Positions 26,226 to 34,819 of a stretch of DNA of 45,973 nucleotides are shown here, one piece after another. The stretch is from positions 1 to 45,973 of the forward strand of contig CAJWWP010000009.1 of assembly GCA_913048525.1 (NCBI GenBank), written 5' to 3'. Position numbers and translations under genes: made by a program. The notes beneath the pieces were generated by a model. It ran no database searches. It had not been told where the DNA came from and saw only the letters and a list, made by a program, of their open reading frames with translations. This stretch comes from GCA-002712965 sp913048525. GTDB taxonomy: Bacteria; Chloroflexota; Dehalococcoidia; Lucifugimonadales; UBA826. The number at the start of each line of letters is the position of its first letter. Position 1 is the first letter of the stretch.

Positions 26226-26801
26226 CTATGAGCTTGATAATCTACAGAATAATTCGTGCATACGCGTATCGCTGGTTAATTCTGGATGGAAGGACGTTGC
26301 CATCAGTTTGCCCTGCGTCACTGCTACTGGTTTGCCGTCTTCCACTTTAGCTATTATCTCTACTTCAGGCCCAACATCAGTAACGACCGGGGCACGGATA
26401 AAGATTGCGTGGATCGGATCCCCTTCAATGGATGATACCTGTATGTCAGTCTCAAAACTGTCAACTTGCCTGCCGAAGGCATTACGGGAAACCTCTATAT
26501 CCATGAGACCAAGAGGTTCGGGCCGTCTATCCAATAATTTCCGGGCAATTACAATCATTCCCGCGCAAGTACCCCAAACAGCCATACCTTCTCTAGACTT
26601 ACGTTTGATGGCATCTCGAAACCCATATATGTCCATCAGCTGAACAATAGTCGTGCTCTCCCCTCCCGGTATGATCAATCCATCAAGCCCCTCTAACTGA
26701 TCAGGGAGCCTGACCTCTCGCCAGTCTATTGAAATCGCCTCGAGCATTTTGCCATGTTCTAGAAAATCGCCTTGAATAGCCAAGACACCAATCCTTGGCA
26801 A
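26226..26801 (-). CDS. pdxT: Pyridoxal 5'-phosphate synthase glutaminase subunit
   Basis: A 191-residue class I glutamine amidotransferase that supplies ammonia to PdxS. The oxyanion loop is IIPGGESTTI, the nucleophile cysteine is in VWGTCAGMIV and the catalytic His-Glu pair is in SFHPELTSD. The start is a TTG at 26799-26801 with GAGG 8 nt upstream, separated by one base from the pdxS stop, so the two subunits are coupled. Together they make PLP directly from ribose 5-phosphate, glyceraldehyde 3-phosphate and glutamine (the DXP-independent route). Confidence 0.97.
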   Translation of the reverse strand: MPRIGVLAIQGDFLEHGKMLEAISIDWREVRLPDQLEGLDGLIIPGGESTTIVQLMDIYGFRDAIKRKSREGMAVWGTCAGMIVIARKLLDRRPEPLGLMDIEVSRNAFGRQVDSFETDIQVSSIEGDPIHAIFIRAPVVTDVGPEVEIIAKVEDGKPVAVTQGKLMATSFHPELTSDTRMHELFCRLSSS

Positions 26802-26802
26802 A

Positions 26803-27702
26803 CTACCAGCCTCTTGTTGCTAGCTGTTCAGACTCGGGCATAGTGCGAATATCTAGTCCAGGCATCGCATCTCCTAGCCCTTTCGAAACTTCCGCCAGCA
26901 TGTGTGGGTCGTTAAAATGTGTCGTGGCTTTCACAATGGCATCAGCCATTATGTCAGGACGTTCAGATTTGAATATTCCGGAGCCAACGAATACACCATC
27001 AACACCTATTTGCATCATCAAGGCAGCATCTGCAGGTGTTGAAATCCCTCCTGCAGCAAAGTTTACGACGGGAAGTTCTCCGCTTTCGTGGATGATTTTT
27101 ACCAATTCATAAGGCGCCTTTAAATCCCTTGCGGTGGCCATTAACTCATCTGGTTCCATACTCTTAATGTGATTTATTTGGCCAAGTACTTTCCTAGCAT
27201 GTCTCACGGCTTCAACGATGTTTCCTGAACCCGCTTCACCTTTGGTCCTTATCATTGCAGCCCCTTCGCCTATTCTCCTTAGAGCTTCTCCAAGATCTCT
27301 GGCTCCACATACAAAAGGGACTTTGAAATCAGATTTACTTATATGGTTGTTTTCGTCTGCGGGGGTTAATACCTCTGATTCATCGATGTAATCAACTCCC
27401 AATGCTTGAAGTACCTGGGCTTCTACAAAATGTCCTATGCGTGCCTTGGCCATGACTGGTATTGTGACTGCCTCGATGATCTCGTCAATCATCTTTGGGT
27501 CTGACATTCTCGCGACCCCGCCTACCTTTCTTATGTCAGAGGGCACCCTCTCAAGTGCCATTACGGCCACTGCTCCCGCATCTTCTGCGATTTTTGCATG
27601 GTCAGGGGTGACAACGTCCATAATGACTCCCCCCTTTAGCATCTGTGCCAAGCCTGACTTTACTGTCCATGTACCTGTATCTGGTTTAGTTTCTATAGCC
27701 AT
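26803..27702 (-). CDS. pdxS: Pyridoxal 5'-phosphate synthase subunit PdxS
   Basis: A 299-residue TIM-barrel lyase that condenses ribose 5-phosphate, glyceraldehyde 3-phosphate and ammonia to PLP. Signatures: GGVIMDVVTPDHAKIAEDAG, ALERVPSDIRKVGGVARM, the lysine in PVMAKARIGH, VDYIDESEVLTPAD, VCGARDLGEALRRI and AAMIRTKGEAGSG. I place the start at the ATG 27700-27702 because GGAGGA lies 7 nt upstream; an in-frame TTG six codons earlier would swallow that site. It is followed one base later by pdxT. Confidence 0.97.
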   Translation of the reverse strand: MAIETKPDTGTWTVKSGLAQMLKGGVIMDVVTPDHAKIAEDAGAVAVMALERVPSDIRKVGGVARMSDPKMIDEIIEAVTIPVMAKARIGHFVEAQVLQALGVDYIDESEVLTPADENNHISKSDFKVPFVCGARDLGEALRRIGEGAAMIRTKGEAGSGNIVEAVRHARKVLGQINHIKSMEPDELMATARDLKAPYELVKIIHESGELPVVNFAAGGISTPADAALMMQIGVDGVFVGSGIFKSERPDIMADAIVKATTHFNDPHMLAEVSKGLGDAMPGLDIRTMPESEQLATRGW

Positions 27703-27812
27703 ATGGTTCCTCCACGTCAAGATTTGTCTGGGGATGTACTTTCGAAATTATACCTGTTTATATGTCAGTCCCTCAATCAAAGAGGTCTTTGAGCAAATAT
27801 TAGATGAGATTG

Positions 27813-28838
27813 CTAATTAAATCCTTTGGCTGCCACGTACCTAGCCATGTCTATGGTTCGCAAACTATAACCCCATTCGTTATCGTACCAACCAACAACT
27901 TTCACCATGTTGCTTCCAAGAGTGATAGTCGAAAGACCATCGATAACGCAGCTGAATTGATTCTTTCTATAGTCGGAACTAACTAATGGTTCAAGAGTGA
28001 AGTCTAAAATTCCATTGAGACTTCCCTCCGATGCATCTATATAGGCTTGGTTAATTACATCTGGGGTTATGCTGGACTCAAGTGTGGCGACTACGTCAGT
28101 TACAGAAACGGTGGCAGTGGGAACCCTGAAAGCCATTCCATGAACTTTGCCCTCAAGTGTCGGTATGACCTGCCCAACTGCCCTAGCAGCCCCAGTGGTA
28201 GTCGGGATTATATTGGTAGCTGCCGCTCTCGCCCTTCTCATATCCTTGTGACGTTTGTCTAAGACTTGCTGATCGTTTGTATAGGAATGAATCGTAGTCA
28301 TCATACCGCTGATAATACCGAACTGATCTTCAAGAACTTTCATTAGAGGTGCAACACAATTGGTTGTGCAAGATGCATTAGAGAGTATGGAATGGGATGT
28401 GGGGTCATAATCTGACTCATTGACTCCCATCACAACCGTAACGTCCTCTCCCTTTGCTGGGGCGGAAATTATTACCTTTTTTGCACCAGCATCAATATGT
28501 TGCCTAGCCTTTTTGGCATCTGTAAATTTTCCAGTGCACTCCAATACTATGTCCACGTCTAATCTGTCCCACGGAATATCAATAGGGTCTGGGTATGACA
28601 CACAGTTGATCTCCATATCGTCAACCAGAAATTTGTCTGTATCAGAAGAGACGTTACCTTCATAGACTCCGTAAGTGCTGTCGTATTTGAACATATGAGC
28701 ATTTGTCTCTGGATCTGCAAAACTATTTACCGCGACTACATCCATGTCCGGGTAATCACCATCAGCAATTCCTCGCAGGATAAGTCTACCTATTCTTCCA
28801 AATCCGTTAATTCCTAGACGCGTCTTTCTACTTGCCAT
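27813..28838 (-). CDS. gap: Glyceraldehyde-3-phosphate dehydrogenase, type I
   Basis: A 341-residue GAPDH. The Rossmann motif is NGFGRIGR (residues 11-18); the catalytic cysteine is C157 in SNASCTTNC and the histidine is H184 in TTIHSYTND. The cofactor-discriminating residues differ from the NAD-specific model: VAVNSF (S39) replaces the usual VAVND aspartate, and DKRHKD (K195, R196) replaces DLPHKD. This suggests use of NADP(H) or both cofactors. The C-terminal WYDNEWGYS is normal. It follows enolase at 50 nt on the same strand, a glycolytic or gluconeogenic pair. Confidence 0.97.
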   Translation of the reverse strand: MASRKTRLGINGFGRIGRLILRGIADGDYPDMDVVAVNSFADPETNAHMFKYDSTYGVYEGNVSSDTDKFLVDDMEINCVSYPDPIDIPWDRLDVDIVLECTGKFTDAKKARQHIDAGAKKVIISAPAKGEDVTVVMGVNESDYDPTSHSILSNASCTTNCVAPLMKVLEDQFGIISGMMTTIHSYTNDQQVLDKRHKDMRRARAAATNIIPTTTGAARAVGQVIPTLEGKVHGMAFRVPTATVSVTDVVATLESSITPDVINQAYIDASEGSLNGILDFTLEPLVSSDYRKNQFSCVIDGLSTITLGSNMVKVVGWYDNEWGYSLRTIDMARYVAAKGFN

Positions 28839-28888
28839 TATTCTTGTCTATTTCCCTTTCAATTCATTAGATAAAGATATTGGGTTTT

Positions 28889-30181
28889 TTAACCTAAGTA
28901 TTTGTTGTATATCTCTATGCCGGCATAGATTGCTTCACTTCCGAGTTCTTCTTCAATTCTGATGAGCTGATTGTACTTTGCAGTTCTTTCTCCTCTCGCA
29001 GGCGCCCCAGTTTTGATTTGCCCAACACCAGTACCTACGGATAGGTCTGCTATTACTGAATCCTCGGTTTCTCCCGATCTATGACTCATCACCATCCCCC
29101 ATCCGGCAGACCTAGCAATCTCGATGGCCGTTAGTGTCTCACTTAGTGTTCCAATCTGGTTCGGCTTTATAAGTACTGCATTACCACACTTTCGCTCCAC
29201 ACCTTTAGAAATGCGCTTCGGATTCGTTGTTAATAAGTCATCCCCCACCAGTTGTACGGAGGAGCCAATGGAGGCTGTCATTTCCTCCCAATCATCCCAC
29301 TCGTCTTCTGACAGGCCGTCTTCTATGCTGACAATGGGGTATTGATCTACCCAACCTCTATATATTTCCGATAACTCTTTCCCTGTGACGGTCCTATTTT
29401 CACGTTGAAGTGAGTAATTCGAAGTTTTCTCGTCGAAAAGTTCTGCAGCGGCTGTGTCTAGGGCTATAAAGAATTGGGTTCCGGGTTTATAGTTTGCCGC
29501 TTCTATTGCATCCATTATTAGATCTATAGCAGCTTGGTTTGAAGGAAGCGAAGGCGCAAATCCACCTTCGTCCCCAACAGTTGTTTGCATTCGGTTTCTC
29601 TTCAATATATCCAAGAGAGAATAGTAAACTTCACAGCCGGCTCTCATAGCTTCAGAAAAACTTTTAAATCCTGCGGGCACCACCATGAATTCTTGAATGT
29701 CGGTCGAATTTTCTGCGTGGCGACCTCCATTGATGATGTTCAACATAGGAACTGGGAGGATATATTTTCCAGTGTTGTTTATATGCTTATAAAGGGGAGT
29801 TTTTCTACTCAGTGCCGCGGCTTTGGCAGTGGCAAGGGATACTGCGAGACTGGCGTTGGCTCCTACAGTACTTTTATTTTCTGTGCCGTCAATTTCTACA
29901 ATTGTTTTATCTAGTTTTTCTTGATTCGAGGCATCAATTCCTTCAACCGCTGGGAATATTAAGGAATTTATGTTTTCAACTGCTGAAAGCACACCCTTAC
30001 CACCATACCGGGCTGGATCTCCGTCTCTGAGTTCATGGGCTTCATATATCCCCGTACTCGCTCCTGAAGGGGCAGCCGATCTACCAACTGATCCATCGGA
30101 TAATATTACGTCGGCTTCAACGGTCGGGTTGCCTCTCGAGTCCAAAATTTCCCTGGCCCTTATTTCTTTTATATAAGTCAT
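28889..30181 (-). CDS. eno: Enolase
   Basis: A 430-residue enolase interconverting 2-phosphoglycerate and phosphoenolpyruvate. Motifs: AREILDSRGNPTVEADV, the SGASTGIYEAHELRDGD loop, catalytic-site GDEGGFAPSLPSN, metal ligands in ALDTAAAE, SIEDGLSEDEWDDW and LVGDDLLTTNP, the catalytic lysine in LIKPNQIGTLSET and the SHRSGETED loop. The start is the ATG at 30179-30181, which overlaps the TGA of the upstream LOG-like gene (TGATG), rather than the TTG one codon earlier. The length is standard. Confidence 0.98.
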   Translation of the reverse strand: MTYIKEIRAREILDSRGNPTVEADVILSDGSVGRSAAPSGASTGIYEAHELRDGDPARYGGKGVLSAVENINSLIFPAVEGIDASNQEKLDKTIVEIDGTENKSTVGANASLAVSLATAKAAALSRKTPLYKHINNTGKYILPVPMLNIINGGRHAENSTDIQEFMVVPAGFKSFSEAMRAGCEVYYSLLDILKRNRMQTTVGDEGGFAPSLPSNQAAIDLIMDAIEAANYKPGTQFFIALDTAAAELFDEKTSNYSLQRENRTVTGKELSEIYRGWVDQYPIVSIEDGLSEDEWDDWEEMTASIGSSVQLVGDDLLTTNPKRISKGVERKCGNAVLIKPNQIGTLSETLTAIEIARSAGWGMVMSHRSGETEDSVIADLSVGTGVGQIKTGAPARGERTAKYNQLIRIEEELGSEAIYAGIEIYNKYLG

Positions 30182-30669
30182 CAATTATCACATTTATTTA
30201 GTCTTTTGTTAGCCAGCAGTAATGCCGTTTCCACGGCCTGAGATGGAGTGTCACACATATGTAGAGAATTATCTTCACTCCCTCCTCTATTAAAACTCCA
30301 TGTGTTTAGCCCAACAACTGGGATTTCATCTGATAGTGCGTGACCTATCTCTGAAAGTGTGCCGTATGCGCCTCCTATTGCCACTACTACAAGGCCCGCT
30401 CTTACTACTATTGAATTTCGCGCATGCCCTAAACCTGTGCATATCGGAGTGTCCACCCAAGGATTAGCTTCAGTTGTCTTGAGTCCAGGTAAAATTCCGA
30501 TCGTAACCCCACCGGCATTACTGGCACCTTTACATGCCGCTTCCATAACACCTCCCATTCCTCCGCAAACCACTGTTACCCCTGCTTCTGCAAGTAGGCG
30601 TCCTACTTCCTCCGCTAGTGCGTAATTCTTGTGCGAAGCGTTGCTTTCACCGATGATTGATATAAGCAA
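30181..30669 (-). CDS. TIGR00725/LOG-like Rossmann-fold nucleotide-binding protein
   Basis: A 162-residue protein of the lysine-decarboxylase-like / molybdenum-cofactor-carrier-like fold. It has GESNASHKNYALAEEVGRLL at the start, the VVCGGMGGVMEAACKGA glycine-rich loop, TGLGHARNSIVVRAG and the IGGAYGTLSEIGHAL motif (compare GGxGTxxE of LOG cytokinin-type phosphoribohydrolases). It may hydrolyse nucleoside monophosphates; the family is often just called nucleotide-binding. The start is a TTG at 30667-30669 with no good ribosome site, so the start is uncertain. It is translationally coupled to eno. Confidence 0.8.
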   Translation of the reverse strand: MLISIIGESNASHKNYALAEEVGRLLAEAGVTVVCGGMGGVMEAACKGASNAGGVTIGILPGLKTTEANPWVDTPICTGLGHARNSIVVRAGLVVVAIGGAYGTLSEIGHALSDEIPVVGLNTWSFNRGGSEDNSLHMCDTPSQAVETALLLANKRLNKCDN

Positions 30670-30792
30670 TTTTAACCAGAACTTTGGGAATTTAATCGGA
30701 CGCGATTATAACATCGTAAATATTGAAAAACTGAGTATACTGACTAATCAGGGTCTTACTATTTCAGCCGATTATATACAGGGTGCAAATAT

Positions 30793-31617
30793 ATGGAAAC
30801 CATACTCATTACGGGAGCTTCTTCAGGTATCGGGAGAGCCTTAGCGATTCATCTTGCAGAAAAAGGGTATCAGATAGTCATAGTCGCCAGAAACTTGAAT
30901 CGGTTAGAAGAAACGGTCCAGCAGGTACCTGCTGCGGCTCGCAACATCCAACCCTATGTGATGGATGTGAGTGATTTTGATAGCGTCAATAAAACAGCGA
31001 ATCTGATATTGGAGGAATGGGGGCATATTGATGTTCTAGTAAACAACGCAGGATATGGATTGAAAGGACCTTTGGAATTTTTGGAGGCACGAGAAATTCA
31101 AGAACAATTTCAGACCAACGTTTTTGGTTTGATGGAATTGACTAGGTTATTTATCCCAGAAATGAGGAAACGCAATAGGGGGAAAATTATCAATGTCAGT
31201 TCCGTTTTAGGTAGAATGCCACTTCCATTCAATGGGGCTTATTCGGCGAGTAAATTTGCTCTTGAAGGTCTATCTGAAAATTTGCGACTAGAGCTTGCCC
31301 CTTTCGGTATATCAGTATCAATAATTGAGCCGGGTTATATTGATACCGAGTTTGCCACCAATCAAACAAAAGGTATTCGTTTGGAGGAGACTAAATCCCC
31401 ATACAAGTTTTATCAGCATAAGTCTCTACGTCGTCAAAATACTTTCAGGAGGCCGGCCAAGGCAGATAAGGTAGCCGTTACTATCGCCAAGGCAATTGAA
31501 TCCAAATCCCCCAAACTAAGGTATTTGGTTGGGGTGGATGCTCATTATGCAATGTTTTTGAAAAGTATTATGCCGGATCGGTTATTCAACTACATTCTAG
31601 GAAGAGTGCTGACTTAG
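30793..31617 (+). CDS. Short-chain dehydrogenase/reductase
   Basis: A 274-residue classical SDR. The cofactor motif is TGASSGIG (residues 7-14), followed by VARNLNRLEE, where the arginine after strand 2 favours NADP(H). NNAG is at about residues 86-89, the catalytic serine is in NVSSVLG and the Tyr-Lys pair is in AYSASKFALEG. The C-terminal 60 residues are basic (HKSLRRQNTFRRPAKADK) and end in a hydrophobic patch, like the SDRs acting on lipids or steroids. AGGGTG lies about 8 nt upstream of the ATG. It is a single gene flanked by minus-strand genes. The substrate is unknown. Confidence 0.88.
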   Translation: METILITGASSGIGRALAIHLAEKGYQIVIVARNLNRLEETVQQVPAAARNIQPYVMDVSDFDSVNKTANLILEEWGHIDVLVNNAGYGLKGPLEFLEAREIQEQFQTNVFGLMELTRLFIPEMRKRNRGKIINVSSVLGRMPLPFNGAYSASKFALEGLSENLRLELAPFGISVSIIEPGYIDTEFATNQTKGIRLEETKSPYKFYQHKSLRRQNTFRRPAKADKVAVTIAKAIESKSPKLRYLVGVDAHYAMFLKSIMPDRLFNYILGRVLT

Positions 31618-31663
31618 GAGAATGTAAGGGCGTTAAGTACATCGTCGCTACATTTCCCTAGGA

Positions 31664-32596
31664 TTATTCGGCCTGAGCCATAACGTCTATTAGTTCTTGA
31701 ACAGCTGCTGCAGATCGTTTCAATTCACTATGTTCTTCTTCGTTAAGTTTAAGTTCAACAATTTCCTCGGCTCCACCAGATCCTAGTTTCACCGGAACCC
31801 CGACATACAAGTTGTTTATGCCATAATGGCCTTGCAGATATGCAGTACACGGGAGTATCTCTTTTTTATCAAAAAGTATAGCTTCCACCATCTGCAGGAT
31901 TGATGCTGAGGGCGCATAGTAGGCGCTACCAGTTTTTAGTAAATTGACTATTTCTGCGCCCCCATCCCGGGCTCTTTGGACTATCTCTTCGAGTCTTTGT
32001 GGCTCAATCAATTGGCTGACTGGAGTTCCTGCCACGTTGGTACTTTCCACCACTGGGACCATAGTGTCTCCGTGGCCGCCTAGGACGTAGGCAGAGACAG
32101 AATCCACAGAGACGTTAAGTTCTTGCGCAAGAAAGCTTCGGTAACGGGCGGTGTCCAATATACCCGCCATTCCAACAACCCTCTCGGAAGGGAACCCACT
32201 GATTTTCAGTGCCTGCTGCGCCATAGCGTCCAGAGGATTAGTAACAATAACGTGAATGCTATCAGGAGAATATTTAGAGGTTTCCGAGACGACGCTTGAT
32301 ACAATTTTCTGATTGGTTAGGAGTAGGTCATCTCTGCTCATTCCTGGTTTTCTTGCTATTCCTGACGTCACGACCACGACATCCGAGTCGGCGGTTTCTT
32401 CGTATGTGTTAGTACCCAAAATTTGGGCATCGGAACCCAGAATAGGACCTGATTCGAGCATGTCGAGAGCTTTGCCCTGAGGCAATCCATCTACAATGTC
32501 AACTAGCACAACATCTGCATAACCGCGATCAAAAATCCTTTGGGCTGCTGTTGCTCCCACATTTCCAGCACCAACGATTGTTACTTTGCTTCTCAT
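31664..32596 (-). CDS. mdh: Malate dehydrogenase, LDH-like type
   Basis: A 310-residue NAD-dependent dehydrogenase that interconverts malate and oxaloacetate. Motifs: VGAGNVGATAAQ at the start, an aspartate at the end of strand 2 (VLVDIVDG) for NAD, the substrate-specificity loop GIARKPGMSRDDLL whose arginine marks malate over lactate, VTNPLDAM, GMAGILDTARYRSFLA and the catalytic histidine in VLGGHGDTMVP. The ATG follows AAGGAAAGGGG. It lies 120 nt downstream of the carboxyltransferase operon on the same strand, placing an oxaloacetate-consuming enzyme next to an oxaloacetate-making one. Confidence 0.96.
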   Translation of the reverse strand: MRSKVTIVGAGNVGATAAQRIFDRGYADVVLVDIVDGLPQGKALDMLESGPILGSDAQILGTNTYEETADSDVVVVTSGIARKPGMSRDDLLLTNQKIVSSVVSETSKYSPDSIHVIVTNPLDAMAQQALKISGFPSERVVGMAGILDTARYRSFLAQELNVSVDSVSAYVLGGHGDTMVPVVESTNVAGTPVSQLIEPQRLEEIVQRARDGGAEIVNLLKTGSAYYAPSASILQMVEAILFDKKEILPCTAYLQGHYGINNLYVGVPVKLGSGGAEEIVELKLNEEEHSELKRSAAAVQELIDVMAQAE

Positions 32597-32716
32597 ATTT
32601 CCCCTTTCCTTGGATCAACTTATTATTGAAACGTTGTTATTCAATGCTATTAATAACATACACTAGCGGATATGAAAGAGTGAATACTGGATATCTTTGA
32701 CTAGGGACCAGAGTGG

Positions 32717-34573
32717 CTAGGATAGGACGATTAGTACATCACCCTTAACGACAGTTGCGCCTTCATCCACCTGCAGTTTCTGGACCGTGCCCGTGGCGGG
32801 AGAGGGTAAAGTATTTTCCATTTTCATAGCTTCCAGTATTGCCACAGGTTCTCCAGCTTTGACTTCATCCCCTTCTTCAACTAAATACCTCAGCAAAATT
32901 CCGGGCATAGGGGAGACAAGAGTTTCTCCACTATTTGAGACTGAATCTTCAGAGTCTTGTCCATGAAAATCCGGTGCAACTTCCTCTTGGATAAGCCCTC
33001 TCGGCTGACTAACCAAAGGGGCTATTTGATGAACAGACCCATCTGCTGGATCAACTTCGACTTTGAAATATTCATTTTCTACGTAAACGTTGAAAGTTTT
33101 CGTTAAATGACTTTTTGGAGGGTATTCATCTCTAGGCTGATCGTTTTCAACTACAGGTTTAGAATCAAATTCCGCTTTCATTTCTTCAGGCATCTGGTCG
33201 AGACCGTGTTTGATCCTGAGGAATTTCAAACCAGTGGTAGGGTAGAGAGCATAGATTAGTATGTCATCTCTATCGTCCGTGATGTTAGATATCTCTGACT
33301 TTGCAGCTTCAATCTCAGGATCTAATAGGTTTGCAGGGCGCTCGTGGATCGGAGGGCTCTCTTTCTCGTAATCTTTCAGTATTGTTTTGGCGACTTCAGG
33401 ATCAATATCTGAGGGAGGCCTGCCATACATCCCATAAGCATATTCTTTGACTTGTCCAGAGATCATTTCGTATCTTCCAAACAATACGTTGCTAACTGAC
33501 TGAGAGCCAATCATTTGACTCATGGGAGTTACTAAGGGCGGATATCCAAGTTCTTTCCTGGTCTTGGGAATTTCTTTCAAAACTTCATCTAATTTGTCTA
33601 TAGCGCCTGCTTCCCGAAGCTGTGACAGTAAATTACTAGCCATACCACCAGGTATCTGGTGGCTCAGTACTTTTGCATCTATAACCGCTGCTTTTGGGCT
33701 TTCCAAATGGTGCCTGTACTTCGGAAGGATCGTTTCGAGTTGATCTCCCAATTGAAGGAGTTGTTCCAAGTCCAGTCCAGGGTCATACGGAGTTCCGCTA
33801 AGTGTGACAACCAAAGGTTCAACTGCAGGTTGAGAGGTACGTAAGGCCAGGGGAGCAAGAGATGTATCAACCACGTCTAAACCAGCTTCTATAGCTTTTA
33901 ATACACTCATGGATGCCATTCCACTCGTATAGTGTGAGTGTAATTGAAGTGGTACAGAGATTTTGTCTTTAAGGCCCTTTACAAGATCAAAGGCATCGTA
34001 TGGGGCTAGTAGCCCTGCCATGTCTTTGATACATATACTGTCGGCCCCCATGGATTCAAACAACTCAGCTTTTGAGAGATAGTAATCCAAACTGTAGATT
34101 GGCCCACCCATTCTTCCGGATTCGGTAACTGAATAGCAAAGGGTCATCTGAAGATGCTTTCCGGTGTTTTTAACAGATTCAGCAGCTTTACTAAGATTCC
34201 ACTCGTCGTTTAAGGCATCGAAGACCCTGAAAATATCTATACCGTTTTCTGATGACCTCTCTACGAACTCTTGCACTACATCGTCAGCATAAGCTCTGTA
34301 TCCCACTAAAGATTGGCCTCTTAGAAGCATTGAAAGTGGTGTATTAGGCATCAAATTTTTGAATTTCCTGAGGCGATCCCAGGGATCTTCGCCAAGAAAA
34401 CGTGTAGCTGTGTCAAACGTGGCTCCTCCCCAAACTTCCATGGAATGAAAGCCTATTTGATCCATCGCAGCTGCCATCGGCTCCATATCTTCCATTCTCA
34501 GTCGCGTGGCAAGTAAGCTCTGATGACCGTCTCTGAAAGTAGTGTCTGTTATTTTTATAGGGCTTTGAGTCAT
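32717..34573 (-). CDS. Pyruvate/oxaloacetate carboxyltransferase fused to a biotinyl domain (5S + 1.3S-like, PycB/OadA-like)
   Basis: A 618-residue protein. Residues 1-300 form the HMGL-type TIM barrel: metal-site TDTTFRDGHQSLLATR, the VWGGATFDTATRFL motif, the probable carbamylated lysine K183 in CIKDMAGLL and the metal histidines in QLHSHYTSG. A conserved PycB/OadA middle domain follows (QIPGGMASNLLSQL, PLVTPMSQMIGSQSV). The C-terminal domain is a biotin carrier with K584 in EAMKMEN. The family moves a carboxyl group between biotin and pyruvate/oxaloacetate. It is the third gene after a 12S-like carboxyltransferase and a small peptide, which recalls methylmalonyl-CoA:pyruvate transcarboxylase. 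Pyruvate carboxylase B or oxaloacetate decarboxylase alpha are the alternatives. Confidence 0.92.
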   Translation of the reverse strand: MTQSPIKITDTTFRDGHQSLLATRLRMEDMEPMAAAMDQIGFHSMEVWGGATFDTATRFLGEDPWDRLRKFKNLMPNTPLSMLLRGQSLVGYRAYADDVVQEFVERSSENGIDIFRVFDALNDEWNLSKAAESVKNTGKHLQMTLCYSVTESGRMGGPIYSLDYYLSKAELFESMGADSICIKDMAGLLAPYDAFDLVKGLKDKISVPLQLHSHYTSGMASMSVLKAIEAGLDVVDTSLAPLALRTSQPAVEPLVVTLSGTPYDPGLDLEQLLQLGDQLETILPKYRHHLESPKAAVIDAKVLSHQIPGGMASNLLSQLREAGAIDKLDEVLKEIPKTRKELGYPPLVTPMSQMIGSQSVSNVLFGRYEMISGQVKEYAYGMYGRPPSDIDPEVAKTILKDYEKESPPIHERPANLLDPEIEAAKSEISNITDDRDDILIYALYPTTGLKFLRIKHGLDQMPEEMKAEFDSKPVVENDQPRDEYPPKSHLTKTFNVYVENEYFKVEVDPADGSVHQIAPLVSQPRGLIQEEVAPDFHGQDSEDSVSNSGETLVSPMPGILLRYLVEEGDEVKAGEPVAILEAMKMENTLPSPATGTVQKLQVDEGATVVKGDVLIVLS

Positions 34574-34585
34574 TTAATGATCCAG

Positions 34586-34819
34586 TTAAGTGTTATATGT
34601 TGCTTTTCTATTCCAGCCCATTGACTTTCTTGTGAATGCTAGAGGCACAGAGGGCATTCCAGATACTTTCCAAGGAGATAGAGAGAGTGAAGTTCTACAC
34701 GGTGGCCTGATTTCCTCATCCAAGTATGCCTGTATGGCAGCAACGATGGCAGCAACCTGAGATTCTGTTGGCTTGAGACCTGTGGTTTGCATAAAGGATG
34801 ATGTTCTTGAATTGGTCAC
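34586..34819 (-). CDS. Small acyl-CoA carboxylase epsilon-like subunit (77 aa)
   Basis: A 77-residue peptide that starts by ATGA overlap with the carboxyltransferase beta gene and ends 12 nt before the 5S-like gene. It has one amphipathic helix (PTESQVAAIVAAIQAYLDEE) and a C-terminal SPWKVSGMPSVPLAF segment, which matches the loose pattern of actinobacterial carboxylase epsilon subunits (PTxEELAA...helix...SxWxxxG). There is no transmembrane helix, so it is not the gamma subunit of a sodium-pump decarboxylase. Its probable role is to hold the carboxyltransferase and biotin-carrying parts together. The family assignment is by pattern and position. Confidence 0.65.
   Translation of the reverse strand: MTNSRTSSFMQTTGLKPTESQVAAIVAAIQAYLDEEIRPPCRTSLSLSPWKVSGMPSVPLAFTRKSMGWNRKATYNT

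Noticed and set aside
27777..27792. TCAAAG/CTTTGA hairpin with loop AGGT between gap and pdxS
   Set aside because: Only 6 bp and no T-tract on the minus strand; too weak to call a terminator.
34586..34819. Calling the small peptide OadG, the gamma subunit of a sodium-pump decarboxylase
   Set aside because: OadG has an N-terminal membrane helix, which is absent here, and no OadB-like membrane subunit is nearby.
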